DNA from: Oscillospiraceae bacterium | GTDB lineage: Bacteria > Bacillota > Clostridia > Oscillospirales > Ruminococcaceae | Direction of reading: 5' to 3' | Length of the DNA: 46,375 nucleotides | NCBI GenBank assembly: GCA_022508825.1 | Contig: JAFLUI010000003.1 | Location: 1 to 46,375, forward strand | In this document: positions 1-8,349 of the stretch, one piece after another | Numbering within the stretch: position 1 is the stretch's first letter | Layout: every line of letters starts with the position of its first letter | The notes under the pieces: model-generated | Databases searched by the model: none | Seen by the model: only the letters and a program-made list of their open reading frames with translations | Told to the model about the DNA's origin: nothing | Position numbers and translations under genes: made by a program

Positions 1-19
1 AATAAATATAGGAGGTAAC

Positions 20-739
20 ATGATGAATTCGGACTTTCCAAGAATTATTACATTACTGCGGAAAGAACGCGGCATCAGTCAGAAAAATGCGGCTACCGAT
101 CTGGGTATCTCACAGGCGCTGCTCTCCCATTATGAAAAGGGGATAAGAGAGTGCGGTCTGGAATTTCTTGTTAAGATAGCGGATTATTACAGTGTTTCCT
201 GTGACTATCTGCTGGGGCGCTCTCCCGAGCCGGCAGGAAAAACCATTTCCTATGAGGACATACCCGAGCCTGATCCGAATAATAAAGAGAAGATATCGGC
301 AGGCGGAGTGATGGCTTCATTCAACAAAAAGCTCACGGTAAATTCGGTGACCGTTCTGTACGCACTTGTGCAGAAAACAGGGAGCAATACCCTGCTTAAA
401 GAGGTCTCAGCCTATCTGATGCTGGCAGTCTACAAGATGTTCCGTATAGTGTACGCAGCCAATCCGAAGAATGACAAGCACTTTTTTACGGTGCCCGAGG
501 TGGTGGCAGCGGGAAACTCGTCAGCGGCAATGGCTCTGTGCGAGGCGAGCGCCACGGCAGCGGCAAAGGGAGTGCCTGTTGGCGGAGGAGACACCGCAAA
601 GGAGTCTGCGGACACCGTCATAACCGCCAATTCACTGTCTGAGGAGTATCCGGGAGCGGCATCGTCGCTTCTGAACGTCATCAAGAACAGTGAGGCGCGG
701 ATACAGCTCATATCCGGCTCATCGGACAGCAGCAATTAA
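20..739 (+). CDS. XRE-family transcriptional regulator
   Basis: A 239-residue protein with an N-terminal helix-turn-helix of the Cro/CI (XRE) type at about residues 8-65 (SQKNAATDLGISQALLSHYE, then the typical DYLLGRS end). This domain binds DNA. The rest, about residues 90-239, is Ala/Ser/Val-rich and matches no family I recognise; it may sense a ligand or form dimers. GGAGG at 11-15 fits either ATG 20 or ATG 23. A terminator follows at 753-787, so the gene ends its own transcript. The target genes cannot be read from the sequence. The regulator call is firm; the role is unknown. Confidence 0.85.
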   Translation: MMNSDFPRIITLLRKERGISQKNAATDLGISQALLSHYEKGIRECGLEFLVKIADYYSVSCDYLLGRSPEPAGKTISYEDIPEPDPNNKEKISAGGVMASFNKKLTVNSVTVLYALVQKTGSNTLLKEVSAYLMLAVYKMFRIVYAANPKNDKHFFTVPEVVAAGNSSAAMALCEASATAAAKGVPVGGGDTAKESADTVITANSLSEEYPGAASSLLNVIKNSEARIQLISGSSDSSN

Positions 740-752
740 GTCATGATACTTG

Positions 753-787
753 ATACCCCGTGCCTGCAAGCGGGGTATTATTTTGTC
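753..787 (+). terminator. Rho-independent terminator after the XRE gene
   Basis: Inverted repeat ATACCCCG (753-760) / CGGGGTAT (771-778) with a 10-nt loop, followed by a T-rich run (TATTTTG). Confidence 0.75.
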
Positions 788-889
788 ATATACACGGCTA
801 TATGATTATTTTAGCATATTTTTTTCCAGATTTCAATAGTATTATCAGTATTATTCAAAATACCGCGGTAAGAATGGAGAAAGATTTTT

Positions 890-1399
890 ATGGAGAGGGT
901 CGCAAAATTTGAAAAGGTCAGCTTTGAACGGTTCCTGACGGACTGGGTAAAAAATTTCCCGGACATAGGCGAGGAAAAGATAAGGGGCATCTATGAGGGC
1001 ATAAGACTTCCCGAACGGGCGACGTCCGGCTCGGCAGGGTATGACTTTTTCCTGCCCTGCGGCATCATGCTTGCTCCCGGGGAGGGCGTGACTGTCCCTA
1101 CGGGCATCCGTGCGAAGATTGCAGAGGGCTGGGTGCTGTGTCTCTATCCCAGAAGCGGTCTGGGGTTCAGATTTCGTTTCCAGCTTGATAATACTGTAGG
1201 TATTATTGACAGTGATTATTACTATTCGGAGAATGAGGGACACATCATGATAAAGGTCACAAACGACAGCAGGGACAAAAAAGAGCTGTCTCTTGAAGCG
1301 GGGAAGGGCTTTTCACAGGGAATCTTTCTTCCCTTTGGCATAACCGAGGACGACAGCGCAGCAGGAGTCCGGAACGGCGGCTTCGGCAGTACGGGATGA
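890..1399 (+). CDS. dUTPase-like protein (dUTP diphosphatase family)
   Basis: The 169-aa product carries the signature blocks of trimeric dUTPases in order: SAGYDF (48-53), YPRSG (86-90), GIIDSDYYY (104-112) and the C-terminal GGFGSTG (163-169), which closes over the active site. Family members hydrolyse dUTP to dUMP and pyrophosphate, keeping uracil out of DNA and feeding dTMP synthesis. There is an extra N-terminal stretch of about 40 residues before the usual start of the fold. The motif-3 block is YYY where most dUTPases have YRG, so specificity could differ; dCTP deaminases share the fold. ATG 890 follows GGAG at 876-879. The gene stands alone. Confidence 0.85.
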   Translation: MERVAKFEKVSFERFLTDWVKNFPDIGEEKIRGIYEGIRLPERATSGSAGYDFFLPCGIMLAPGEGVTVPTGIRAKIAEGWVLCLYPRSGLGFRFRFQLDNTVGIIDSDYYYSENEGHIMIKVTNDSRDKKELSLEAGKGFSQGIFLPFGITEDDSAAGVRNGGFGSTG

Positions 1400-1494
1400 C
1401 AATTCGGTTACAAATGATTACAATTCGGTACAGTTATTGAAAATATTCCTCTGAGGTGGTATTATGAGTTTAATACATCTTGGAGGGATTTTTT

Positions 1495-2541
1495 ATGAAA
1501 AGATCAGGCGTGATATTTCTTTCGGCGGCTCTGCTCTGCGGACTGTGCGGCTGTAACACCAATAACGTGGAAATTGAACAGACCGAAAGTCAGCAGGTAT
1601 TGTCTGTAACGGAGACTTACGAAACTGAGGGGACAACGGTCTCCGAAGAGACGGAAGCATCTGTGGAAATGGTTACAGAATCGGAAATGGAAATCAATGA
1701 GCCGGATGAGTCGGTCATGCATGACGAAGAAATAAGCTATGAGGAACAGCGTATAAAGTCGTTTGTGGACTATCTGGAAAGCGGCGGAGAGAAGGAATTT
1801 ACATATTACGATCAGGGAAACAGGATTGACGTATATGATTTTATGATAGATTTCCGCGTTGAAAAATGCAGCTATACGCAAAGAGATGACGGCATCTATG
1901 ATCTGACTATCACCTGTTCGGAAAGTAACTGCGAAATGTTTCCTGTGGGGGATTCACGCTGGATCTTTGACGGAGGACTTTTTTACCCTGCGGAAAAGGA
2001 AGGAAAGATAATATTACCCTGGGAAATGTATGATCTTGACGAAACACTGAGGACAGCATTCTGGGCGGCAGAGACATTTTCTCTCTGGACGGATGTATAT
2101 GAAGCTGACGAAGCATGGTTTGATACTTATGAGCATACGAATCCACACGATTTTTATCATGCGTACAATCCATATATGGAAGCTGACGAATTGGGCGGAG
2201 TGACGGTAGAGGAACATATAAGAGCGACCAAGCAGCTTTATAATATAACCATACCCGAAAGCGCGTTTGATTATTTATTTGAAAGAGGTCTTGCTGAAAA
2301 CGGAAAGGTCTTTTCCGGCTGCGGTCATGGAGGAACATGGAATTATTCCGCTCTTGCAGGATATGAGGAAACCGATGAAGAATTAAAGGTCACTGTTGAT
2401 TTTTACGGAGACGAGCTGTATTTCTATCCCGTAATTGAATCGGAATATACATTCTCCAAAAACAATGACGGAACAATAACTCTGCAGCGTGTAGAAAAGC
2501 TTTTTGACAGGGGGTATGAACCGGCGATCGGAAGCGTATAA
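1495..2541 (+). CDS. Putative secreted lipoprotein of unknown function
   Basis: The 348-aa product starts at ATG 1495, preceded by GGAGG at 1482-1486. It has a short Lys/Arg start, a hydrophobic stretch, and a lipobox LCGC with the lipidated Cys at residue 20, so it should be exported and anchored to the outer face of the membrane. Residues about 25-85 are Glu/Thr/Ser-rich, a typical spacer between anchor and folded domain. The folded part (about 90-348) is acidic and rich in Tyr, Trp and Asp; I do not recognise a family. It is flanked by its own untranslated regions and is not obviously in an operon. Confidence 0.75.
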   Translation: MKRSGVIFLSAALLCGLCGCNTNNVEIEQTESQQVLSVTETYETEGTTVSEETEASVEMVTESEMEINEPDESVMHDEEISYEEQRIKSFVDYLESGGEKEFTYYDQGNRIDVYDFMIDFRVEKCSYTQRDDGIYDLTITCSESNCEMFPVGDSRWIFDGGLFYPAEKEGKIILPWEMYDLDETLRTAFWAAETFSLWTDVYEADEAWFDTYEHTNPHDFYHAYNPYMEADELGGVTVEEHIRATKQLYNITIPESAFDYLFERGLAENGKVFSGCGHGGTWNYSALAGYEETDEELKVTVDFYGDELYFYPVIESEYTFSKNNDGTITLQRVEKLFDRGYEPAIGSV

Positions 2542-2563
2542 GCTGCAAAATCAGAATTTTGGG

Positions 2564-2592
2564 TTGACATATCTGATATTATTGTGTATAAT
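2564..2592 (+). promoter_or_regulatory. Consensus sigma-A promoter of the repeat RNA
   Basis: TTGACA at 2564-2569, a 17-nt spacer, and TATAAT at 2587-2592: a perfect housekeeping promoter. Transcription should start near 2599. No convincing reading frame follows; the repeat-bearing RNA does. Confidence 0.85.
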
Positions 2593-2639
2593 AATATTGG
2601 TGATAAGCTTTGTCTTATCGTATGGAGGCGTTTTGTTTC

Positions 2640-2744
2640 TGTAAAAAGAAGTGTGTCCTACTGTATAAGTGGAAGTTGTAAAAGCAGTGTGTCCTACTGT
2701 AAGTGGAAGTTGTAAAAGCAGTGAATCCTACTGTGAGTGGAAGT
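2640..2744 (+). repeat. Three tandem imperfect 34-37-bp repeats
   Basis: Units at 2640-2676, 2677-2710 and 2711-2744. Units 1 and 2 differ by a short insertion and one substitution; units 2 and 3 differ at three positions. All share GTGGAAGT at the 3' end and TCCTACTGT in the middle. Confidence 0.9.
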
Positions 2745-2752
2745 TGTTTTTT

Positions 2753-2788
2753 AAAGGCTGTGAGTCAACCGCAGCCTTTTTTGTTTTA
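2753..2788 (+). terminator. Terminator of the repeat RNA
   Basis: AAAGGCTG (2753-2760) pairs with CAGCCTTT (2772-2779) and is followed by TTTTGTTTT. It separates the repeat RNA from the rimP promoter. Confidence 0.8.
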
Positions 2789-2813
2789 AAAAGGAAAAAA
2801 TTTAAAAAAGTAC

Positions 2814-2842
2814 TTGCAATTTCTGAAATAATGTGGTATAAT
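2814..2842 (+). promoter_or_regulatory. Promoter of the rimP-nusA-infB operon
   Basis: TTGCAA (2814-2819), a 17-nt spacer, then TATAAT (2837-2842). Confidence 0.8.
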
Positions 2843-2867
2843 ATGTTTATCATTACAATAGATTCAT

Positions 2868-2893
2868 AAAAGACCGGAACGCTCCGGTCTTTT
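2868..2893 (+). promoter_or_regulatory. Leader hairpin / possible attenuator before rimP
   Basis: A perfect 10-bp inverted repeat, AAAAGACCGG (2868-2877) and CCGGTCTTTT (2884-2893), with loop AACGCT. It lies about 20 nt after the start site and 25 nt before rimP. It looks like an intrinsic terminator with a short U run. Because nusA is in this operon, feedback by NusA on termination here is plausible but inferred. Confidence 0.6.
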
Positions 2894-2918
2894 GTGCTGT
2901 CTGTGAAAGGTTGGTAAA

Positions 2919-3425
2919 ATGGCAGGAAAAAAAGGCGGAAACACCGTCTCAAAGGTCTACGACATCGCAAAGCCTATTGCCGACAGTCTGGGACTGCGGA
3001 TATGGGACGTGGTGTTTGAAAAAGAGGGCGCACTGTGGTATCTGCGGGTCTTCATCGACAAGGACGGGGGTCTGAGCATGGAGGACTGCGAAAATATGAC
3101 CCGTCCCCTTTCAAAGGCGCTGGACGAGGCAGACCCCATCGAGCAGAACTATATGCTGGAGGTAGGCTCCCCCGGTCTTGGACGTGAGCTTAAGCGTCCC
3201 GAGCATTTCGAGGAGTTTCTGGAGTGTCCCGTGCGAATACGCTACATCCGCGAGACGGAGGGACAGAAGGAGTTCATTGCCATCTTAAAGGGATGCACAA
3301 AGGACACCATCTCGGTCATCACCGAGGAGGGGGACAGGGAAATAAAGCTTTCCGACACCGCCTTTGTCCGTCTCTATGACGACGACCCCGACGAGCTTTT
3401 CGCCGATGCCGATGATGACGGATGA
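2919..3425 (+). CDS. rimP: Ribosome maturation factor RimP
   Basis: RimP assists maturation of the 30S ribosomal subunit. The 168-aa product shows the family's two-domain build. The N-terminal alpha/beta domain has WYLRVFIDKDGG near residues 41-52 and the signature LEVGSPGLGREL near 80-91; a small SH3-like domain follows. The C-terminus ends in an Asp-rich tail, slightly longer than usual. It is the first gene of the operon that continues with nusA, rnpM, ylxQ and infB, the standard order in Firmicutes. AAAGG at 2906-2910 supports ATG 2919. Confidence 0.95.
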   Translation: MAGKKGGNTVSKVYDIAKPIADSLGLRIWDVVFEKEGALWYLRVFIDKDGGLSMEDCENMTRPLSKALDEADPIEQNYMLEVGSPGLGRELKRPEHFEEFLECPVRIRYIRETEGQKEFIAILKGCTKDTISVITEEGDREIKLSDTAFVRLYDDDPDELFADADDDG

Positions 3426-3496
3426 TGCCGTCCGGCATCCCGAGCCATGCTGGTTTAATATATAAAAATATCCCTATTAAGGAGGAATTCATAAAA

Positions 3497-4549
3497 ATGA
3501 ACAACAAGGAATTTTTTGATGCTCTGGAGCTTCTTGCGCAGGAAAACGGCATACCCATGGATCTGCTGGTAGACAAGATAAAGCAGGGTATATCAAGAGC
3601 GGTAAAAAAAGAGTACCCCTACTGTGAAGATTTTCTGGTGGACATCGTTCCCGAAGAGAAAAAATTCGAGGTCACTGTCATGAGAGAGGTTGTGGACGAC
3701 ACTCCCCTTGACATGAGCGAGATCCATATAGACGAGGCAAAGACCATATCCGAAGGACCCGTTCAGGTGGGCGATGTGATACCGTTCCAGCTCTCCACTG
3801 CCCAGTTCGGACGCGTGGCTGCCCAGAACGCCAAGCAGGCGATAAGAACGGAAATAAAGACCTTCGAGCGTGAAAAGTACATCAACCAGTTCAGCGACAA
3901 GCTCCATGAAGCGGTCTCAGCCACTGTACAGAGGGTTGAGCCCGAAAGCGGGAACGCAACACTGACCATCGACAAAAACGAGGTGTACTTATACAGGAAC
4001 GAACAGATACCCGGCGAAACTCTCAAAGAGGGGGACATCGTAAAGCTGTATATCGCCGATATTATAAATCCCGACAGAAAGCCTATGGTAAAGGTGTCCA
4101 GAACACACCGTGACCTTGTAAAAAGGCTGTTTGAATTAGAGATACCCGAAATTTACGACGGTACCGTGGAGGTAAAGTCCATATCCCGTGAAGCAGGCTC
4201 CCGCTCAAAAATAGCGGTATGCTCCAAGGACAAGAATGTTGACCCGGTAGGCGCCTGCATAGGTCCCAAGCACAGCCGTATAGGAAATATCGTAAATGAG
4301 CTCAGAGGCGAGAAGATAGACATTATAGTCTACGACGAGGATCCGGAGGTATTTATCGCTCACGCTCTTGCTCCTGCGGAGGTTCTTAAGGTAGAGATAA
4401 CGGACGAGGAGCAGAAGACCTGCTCGGTGACTGTCCCTAACAGTCAGCTGTCCCTTGCCATAGGAAACAGGGGTCAGAACGCAAAGCTTGCGGCAAGACT
4501 TACAGGATACCGCATAGATATCAAGCCTGAGAATCCCGACACGCAGTAA
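3497..4549 (+). CDS. nusA: Transcription termination/antitermination factor NusA
   Basis: NusA binds RNA polymerase and the nascent RNA and modulates pausing, termination and antitermination. The start is ATG 3497, behind AAGGAGG at 3479-3485; an upstream in-frame ATG gives a less likely extension. The 350-aa product has the polymerase-binding N-terminal domain (1-125), an S1 domain (about 135-200, with EGDIVKLYI), and two KH domains with GACIGPKHSRI (about 252-262) and LAIGNRGQNAKLA (about 317-329). It lacks the C-terminal acidic repeats of enterobacterial NusA, as is normal in Firmicutes. The gene lies 71 nt after rimP. Confidence 0.96.
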   Translation: MNNKEFFDALELLAQENGIPMDLLVDKIKQGISRAVKKEYPYCEDFLVDIVPEEKKFEVTVMREVVDDTPLDMSEIHIDEAKTISEGPVQVGDVIPFQLSTAQFGRVAAQNAKQAIRTEIKTFEREKYINQFSDKLHEAVSATVQRVEPESGNATLTIDKNEVYLYRNEQIPGETLKEGDIVKLYIADIINPDRKPMVKVSRTHRDLVKRLFELEIPEIYDGTVEVKSISREAGSRSKIAVCSKDKNVDPVGACIGPKHSRIGNIVNELRGEKIDIIVYDEDPEVFIAHALAPAEVLKVEITDEEQKTCSVTVPNSQLSLAIGNRGQNAKLAARLTGYRIDIKPENPDTQ

Positions 4550-4566
4550 TGTAAGGGGTGAAGCTT

Positions 4567-4839
4567 GTGGCACAGGCAAAAAAAATACCGATGAGAATGT
4601 GTCTTGGCTGCGGAGAGATGAAACCGAAAAAGGAACTGATACGGGCAGTCAGATCGCCGGAAGGTGAGATCTCAATAGACCTGACAGGAAAGAAAAACGG
4701 CAGGGGAGCATACATCTGCCGCAGTGCAGAGTGCTTCCGGAAGGCGCGGAAGGCAAGAAGGCTTGAAAAAAGCTTCTCCTGCAAAATATCCGATGAGGTC
4801 TACGATAATATGGAAAAGGAACTGACCGAAAATGAATAA
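4567..4839 (+). CDS. rnpM: RNase P modulator RnpM (YlxR, DUF448)
   Basis: A small basic RNA-binding protein; the family (YlxR/RnpM) has been reported to bind and modulate RNase P RNA in Bacillus. Visible marks are the MRMCLGCGEMKPKKEL block and the GRGAYICR motif. GTG 4567 sits 8 nt after AGGGG (4554-4558), which fits better than the in-frame GTG at 4558 that lies inside that ribosome binding site. The product is 90 aa, a normal size. The gene overlaps ylxQ by 8 nt, suggesting translational coupling. Confidence 0.9.
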   Translation: MAQAKKIPMRMCLGCGEMKPKKELIRAVRSPEGEISIDLTGKKNGRGAYICRSAECFRKARKARRLEKSFSCKISDEVYDNMEKELTENE

Positions 4840-5134
4840 GCTTCTGGGTCTGCTGACCATGTGCCGAAAGGCAGGAAAGCTGCAGATGGGCTTCGATGCT
4901 ATGAAGGAGGCTCTTGCAGGAGGTAAGGCAAAGGCTGTTGTTATAGCGGCGGATGTCTCACCCAAGACGGAAAAGGAAGCGCGGTTCTTCGCAGATAAAT
5001 CCGGGGTCCCCGTCAGAAAAACAGGTACCACCCTTGATGAGATCTTCATGGGTCTGGGAAAAAGAGCGGGGGTACTCACAATATGCGACGAGGGCTTTGC
5101 GAAAAAGGCTCTGAGCATTTGTGATAATACATGA
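4832..5134 (+). CDS. ylxQ: L7Ae-family RNA-binding protein YlxQ
   Basis: A 100-aa protein of the L7Ae/L30e/Gadd45 family, whose members bind kink-turn RNA. It shows LLTMCRKAGKLQMG at the start and the AVVIAADVSPKTE strand-helix of the fold. The product sits between rnpM and infB exactly as in Bacillus and other Firmicutes. Its precise cellular RNA target is not settled. The start overlaps the rnpM end. Confidence 0.92.
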   Translation: MNKLLGLLTMCRKAGKLQMGFDAMKEALAGGKAKAVVIAADVSPKTEKEARFFADKSGVPVRKTGTTLDEIFMGLGKRAGVLTICDEGFAKKALSICDNT

Positions 5135-5172
5135 AATTTTACCTATCAAAATAAACGGAGGTCATACAGCCT

Positions 5173-7761
5173 ATGAGTACAGCGAAACAGCAGAAGATCA
5201 AGATCAGCGACGCTGCAAAGGATCTGAATGTTACGGGACAGGAGCTTGCGGATTTCGTAAACGACAAGCTGGGTACTGTCAAAAAGCCGTCGGCATCCTT
5301 TACGGCAGATGAAATGAATTATATTTTAGAATCCTTCTCTCAGGACAGACAGGTGCCATCCTTTGACGAATATTTCGCCACAAGGAACGATCCTGCTCCT
5401 AAGAAGACTGAGGAGAAGCCTGAGAAAAAGAAGACTGCAAAGAAAGCGGCGGATAAGTCTGAAAAGGCAGAAAAGGCGGAGAAGAAGACGGCTGAAAAGA
5501 AGACATCTGACAAAAAGGCGGCTGATAAGACAGCATCCGAGAAGACTGCTGACAAGCCCGCAGAGGAAAAGCCCAAGAAAAAGCAGGAGCCAAAGCCCCT
5601 GCCAAAGCCGATACAGCAGAATCAGGGCAGCAAGACCGACCGCTTCAACGCACAACAGGTATTGAGCGGCGGTCAGAAGAAAAAGCAGGAGCAGAAGCCA
5701 AAGCCTGCAGAGCAGCAGTCAAATAAGAAGAAGCTGGATGTCAAGTTCGCAGAGGCGGACGCATCAACTGTAAATCAGAAAATACACACTGTCGACACAA
5801 GGGGCTCCTATGTGGAGATGGACAAATACAATGAGAAGTACGACAACATGGCAAACGCCTCCGGAGGCGGAAACAGAAAGAAGGACAACTTCTCTAAGAA
5901 GCAGAAGATCACTCAGAAGTCCCAGCAGAGAAAAAATCAGCAGTACTCCAACAAAAAGGAGACGGAGACAGAGAAGCTCCGCCGTCTTGAGCTGGAGAGG
6001 GCAAGAAAGCAGCAGCTCAAAGTCCTTATCCCCGATGAGATCGTGGTGTCCGAGCTTGCGTCAAGACTTAAAGTCACCGCTACCGAGGTCATCAAAAAGC
6101 TGATGCAGCTGGGCGAGATGTGTACTATCAATCAGGTAATAGACTTTGACACCGCTTCTCTTGTTGCTGAGGAGCTGGGTGCTAAGGTAGAAAAAGAGGT
6201 CATCATCACCATCGAAGAGCGTCTCATCGACGACTCCGACGATGACGGTGAGGGCATCGAGCGCGCTCCTGTAGTAGTTGTAATGGGTCACGTTGACCAC
6301 GGTAAGACCTCACTTCTTGATAAGATAAGAAATTCCGACGTAACCTCCACAGAGGCAGGCGGCATCACTCAGCACATCGGTGCTTACAGAGTGACCTGCA
6401 AGGGCAAGGAGATCACCTTCCTTGATACCCCCGGTCATGAGGCGTTCACCGCAATGCGTGCAAGAGGTGCGTCCGTAACGGATATAGCTATCCTTGTTGT
6501 TGCCGCTGACGATGGCATCATGCCTCAGACTATCGAGGCTATCAATCACGCAAAGGCAGCGGGAGTCTCCATAATCGTTGCTATCAACAAGATGGATAAG
6601 GAGGGTGCTAACCCCGACAATATCAAGCAGCAGCTCACCGAACACGACCTTGTTGTTGAGGAATGGGGCGGCGACGTTATCTGCGTGCCCGTTTCCGCAA
6701 AGACAGGCATGGGTATCGACGACCTGCTTGAAAATGTCTTGCTTGTTGCAGAAGTGGCAGAGCTTAAGGCAAATCCCAACCGTCTTGCAAAGGGTACTGT
6801 CATTGAAGCCCGTCTTGACAAGGGTCGCGGTCCTATCGCAACACTGCTTGTCCAGAACGGTACTCTCCATACAGGCGACATCATCATTGCGGGAACAGCA
6901 GTGGGACGTGTCCGCGTAATGACAAACGACAAGGGTCAGGTAGTAAAGGAAGCAGGACCCTCCTATCCTGTTGAGATCACCGGTCTTGCGGAGGTACCCT
7001 CTGCAGGCGACACATTCAATGCAGTAGAGGACGAGCGTCTTGCAAGAGAGCTTGTTGACCAGCGTAAGCATGAGGCTAAGCAGGAGCAGTTCAAGCAGTA
7101 CCAGAAGGTAACTCTCGACAACCTGTTCAGCCAGATCGAGCAGGGAGAGATCAAGGAGCTTCCTATCATTGTAAAGGCGGACGTTCAGGGCTCTGTGGAG
7201 GCTGTGAAGCAGTCCCTTGAAAAGCTGTCCAACGACGAGGTTCGTGTACGTGTTATCCATGGAGCGGTAGGCGCTGTTTCCGAGGGCGACGTTATGCTTG
7301 CGGATGCGTCCAATGCCATCATCGTCGGCTTCAACGTGCGTCCCGACCCTGTTGCGGCAGACAATGCAGCAAGAGACGGCGTGGATATCCGTCTGTACAG
7401 AATCATTTACGATGCTATCGAGGAGATCACCACCGCTATGAAGGGTATGCTGGCTCCCAAGTTCAGAGAGGTATCTCTGGGACGTGTGGAGGTGCGTCAG
7501 GTATACAAGATCTCCAATGTGGGAACTGTTTCCGGCTCCTATGTGCTCAGCGGAAAGATCACCAGAAGCTGCGAGATACGTGTTGTTCGCGACGGTATCA
7601 TCATCGCGGACGACAAGCTGTCCAGCCTTAAGCGTTTCAAGGATGACGTGAAGGAGGTCGCCGAGGGCTACGAGTGCGGTATCACTCTTGAAAAGTTCAG
7701 CGACATTCGTGAGGGCGATATTTTCGAGGCATACTTTATGGAGGAGTACCGTCCCGACTAA
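5173..7761 (+). CDS. infB: Translation initiation factor IF-2
   Basis: IF-2 is the GTPase that brings initiator fMet-tRNA to the 30S subunit and promotes subunit joining. The 862-aa product begins with an IF2 N-terminal helical motif ([20 protein letters not shown]), then a long Lys/Ala/Glu-rich low-complexity linker (about 75-270). The G domain shows G1 GHVDHGKTS (about 372), G2 [10 protein letters not shown]3 DTPGHEAF, G4 NKMD and G5 SAKTG. Domains II-IV follow to YRPD. ATG 5173 follows GGAGG at 5157-5161. An interspersed repeat begins right after the stop codon and separates infB from rbfA. Confidence 0.98.
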   Translation: MSTAKQQKIKISDAAKDLNVTGQELADFVNDKLGTVKKPSASFTADEMNYILESFSQDRQVPSFDEYFATRNDPAPKKTEEKPEKKKTAKKAADKSEKAEKAEKKTAEKKTSDKKAADKTASEKTADKPAEEKPKKKQEPKPLPKPIQQNQGSKTDRFNAQQVLSGGQKKKQEQKPKPAEQQSNKKKLDVKFAEADASTVNQKIHTVDTRGSYVEMDKYNEKYDNMANASGGGNRKKDNFSKKQKITQKSQQRKNQQYSNKKETETEKLRRLELERARKQQLKVLIPDEIVVSELASRLKVTATEVIKKLMQLGEMCTINQVIDFDTASLVAEELGAKVEKEVIITIEERLIDDSDDDGEGIERAPVVVVMGHVDHGKTSLLDKIRNSDVTSTEAGGITQHIGAYRVTCKGKEITFLDTPGHEAFTAMRARGASVTDIAILVVAADDGIMPQTIEAINHAKAAGVSIIVAINKMDKEGANPDNIKQQLTEHDLVVEEWGGDVICVPVSAKTGMGIDDLLENVLLVAEVAELKANPNRLAKGTVIEARLDKGRGPIATLLVQNGTLHTGDIIIAGTAVGRVRVMTNDKGQVVKEAGPSYPVEITGLAEVPSAGDTFNAVEDERLARELVDQRKHEAKQEQFKQYQKVTLDNLFSQIEQGEIKELPIIVKADVQGSVEAVKQSLEKLSNDEVRVRVIHGAVGAVSEGDVMLADASNAIIVGFNVRPDPVAADNAARDGVDIRLYRIIYDAIEEITTAMKGMLAPKFREVSLGRVEVRQVYKISNVGTVSGSYVLSGKITRSCEIRVVRDGIIIADDKLSSLKRFKDDVKEVAEGYECGITLEKFSDIREGDIFEAYFMEEYRPD

Positions 7762-7854
7762 GCGGGCAGGGAAGCCCCTGCTGGCAGAGTCGACCCCCAC
7801 CGCCCAAAAATGCAGATGATTTAGTCTGCAAAGCCCCCTGTCCAGGGGGCGGCA
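7762..7854 (+). repeat. Interspersed double-hairpin repeat, copy A
   Basis: Starts at the base after the infB stop codon. It contains a first hairpin (GCAGGG-aag-CCCCTGC), then GGCAGAGTC, CCCCCACCG, about 30 nt of variable sequence, and a second hairpin GCCCCCT/AGGGGGC (7833-7850) followed by GGCA. The same order is seen at 17660-17753, at 22934-23021 (inverted) and, more diverged, at 38510-38603. It lies inside an otherwise compact operon. No reading frame is evident. Confidence 0.8.
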
Positions 7855-7923
7855 GGGTGAAGCAAGGCTGAGCCTTGACCCTTATCTACTCCAAAGTAAA
7901 TAAATGCGTATAATTTAGTTATA

Positions 7924-7950
7924 TTTAGCCCCTATCAAGGGGCGGTGGGG
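7924..7950 (+). repeat. Partial copy of the interspersed repeat (second hairpin only)
   Basis: TTTAGCCCC, a short loop, then GGGGCGGTGGGG: the second hairpin of the repeat family, without the first half, 25 nt before rbfA. The stem GCCCC/GGGGC is shorter than in the full copies. Confidence 0.65.
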
Positions 7951-7974
7951 AGAGTATAAAAAAGGAGAAATGAA

Positions 7975-8349
7975 ATGCCAAACTTCAAGAACGGACGTCT
8001 GTCCGAGGATATAAAAAGGGAAATTTCCGGTCTGATACGTGAGGAAATAAAGGATCCCCGTGTGAATGGGAGCCTTGTTTCCGTAGTCCGTACAGAGCTT
8101 TCGGGAGATAACTCCCACTGTAAGGTCTATATTTCCAGCATAGAGGGGCAGGACGCCGCAAAAACGGCTGTGAAGGGTCTTGAAAGCGCCTCCGGTCTTA
8201 TAAAACGGAGGATATCCAACGTCCTTCACCTGAAAAAATGTCCCGAACTGAAATTCATTGCGGACGACTCTATCGAGCATTCGGCGGAGATCGCACAAAA
8301 GCTTGAAGATCTGGAAATAAACAAGACTGAGGGGACGGAGGATCAATAA
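7975..8349 (+). CDS. rbfA: Ribosome-binding factor A
   Basis: RbfA is a KH-fold protein that helps 16S rRNA 5'-end maturation and 30S assembly. The 124-aa product shows the family start (RLSEDIKREISGLIREEIKDPRV), the SGDNSHCKVYIS strand, and the RISNVLHLKKCPELKFIADDS helix-strand. ATG 7975 follows AAAAGGAG. It overlaps nrnA by one base (TAATG), so the two are translationally coupled. It normally follows infB directly; here about 210 nt with repeat copies intervene. Confidence 0.95.
   Translation: MPNFKNGRLSEDIKREISGLIREEIKDPRVNGSLVSVVRTELSGDNSHCKVYISSIEGQDAAKTAVKGLESASGLIKRRISNVLHLKKCPELKFIADDSIEHSAEIAQKLEDLEINKTEGTEDQ

Larger units (their letters stand above)
2599..2788 (+). ncRNA. Putative small RNA with three tandem repeats
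   Basis: Between a perfect promoter (2564-2592) and an intrinsic terminator (2753-2788) lies about 190 nt without a credible gene. It starts with a 6-bp hairpin, GATAAG/CTTATC, around 2602-2619. Three near-identical units then lie head to tail at 2640-2676, 2677-2710 and 2711-2744, sharing the cores TCCTACTGT and AGTGGAAGT. Unit lengths of 37, 34 and 34 nt are not multiples of three, so the repetition is not protein-driven. Each unit could form a short UACUG/CAGUG stem. It may be a trans-acting sponge or antisense RNA, or a leader upstream of the rimP operon. I do not recognise it as a known RNA family. Confidence 0.55.

Noticed and set aside
430-735. 101-aa minus-strand frame
   Set aside because: Shadow of the XRE gene at 20-739.
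2622-2681. 19-codon frame starting MEAFCFCKKK within the repeat RNA
   Set aside because: No Shine-Dalgarno precedes ATG 2622, and the frame ends within the junction of units 1 and 2; kept only as a remote leader-peptide possibility.
2640-2744. CRISPR-like array
   Set aside because: The units lie head to tail with no unique spacers and no cas genes nearby, so this is a tandem repeat, not CRISPR.
2669-2869. 66-aa frame through the tandem repeats
   Set aside because: It starts with GTG inside a repeat, runs through the terminator and the rimP promoter, and has no ribosome binding site. The repeat period is not a multiple of three.
6310-7800. 496-aa open frame on the minus strand
   Set aside because: It lies antisense to infB, has no ribosome binding site or family resemblance, and arises from codon bias of the real gene.
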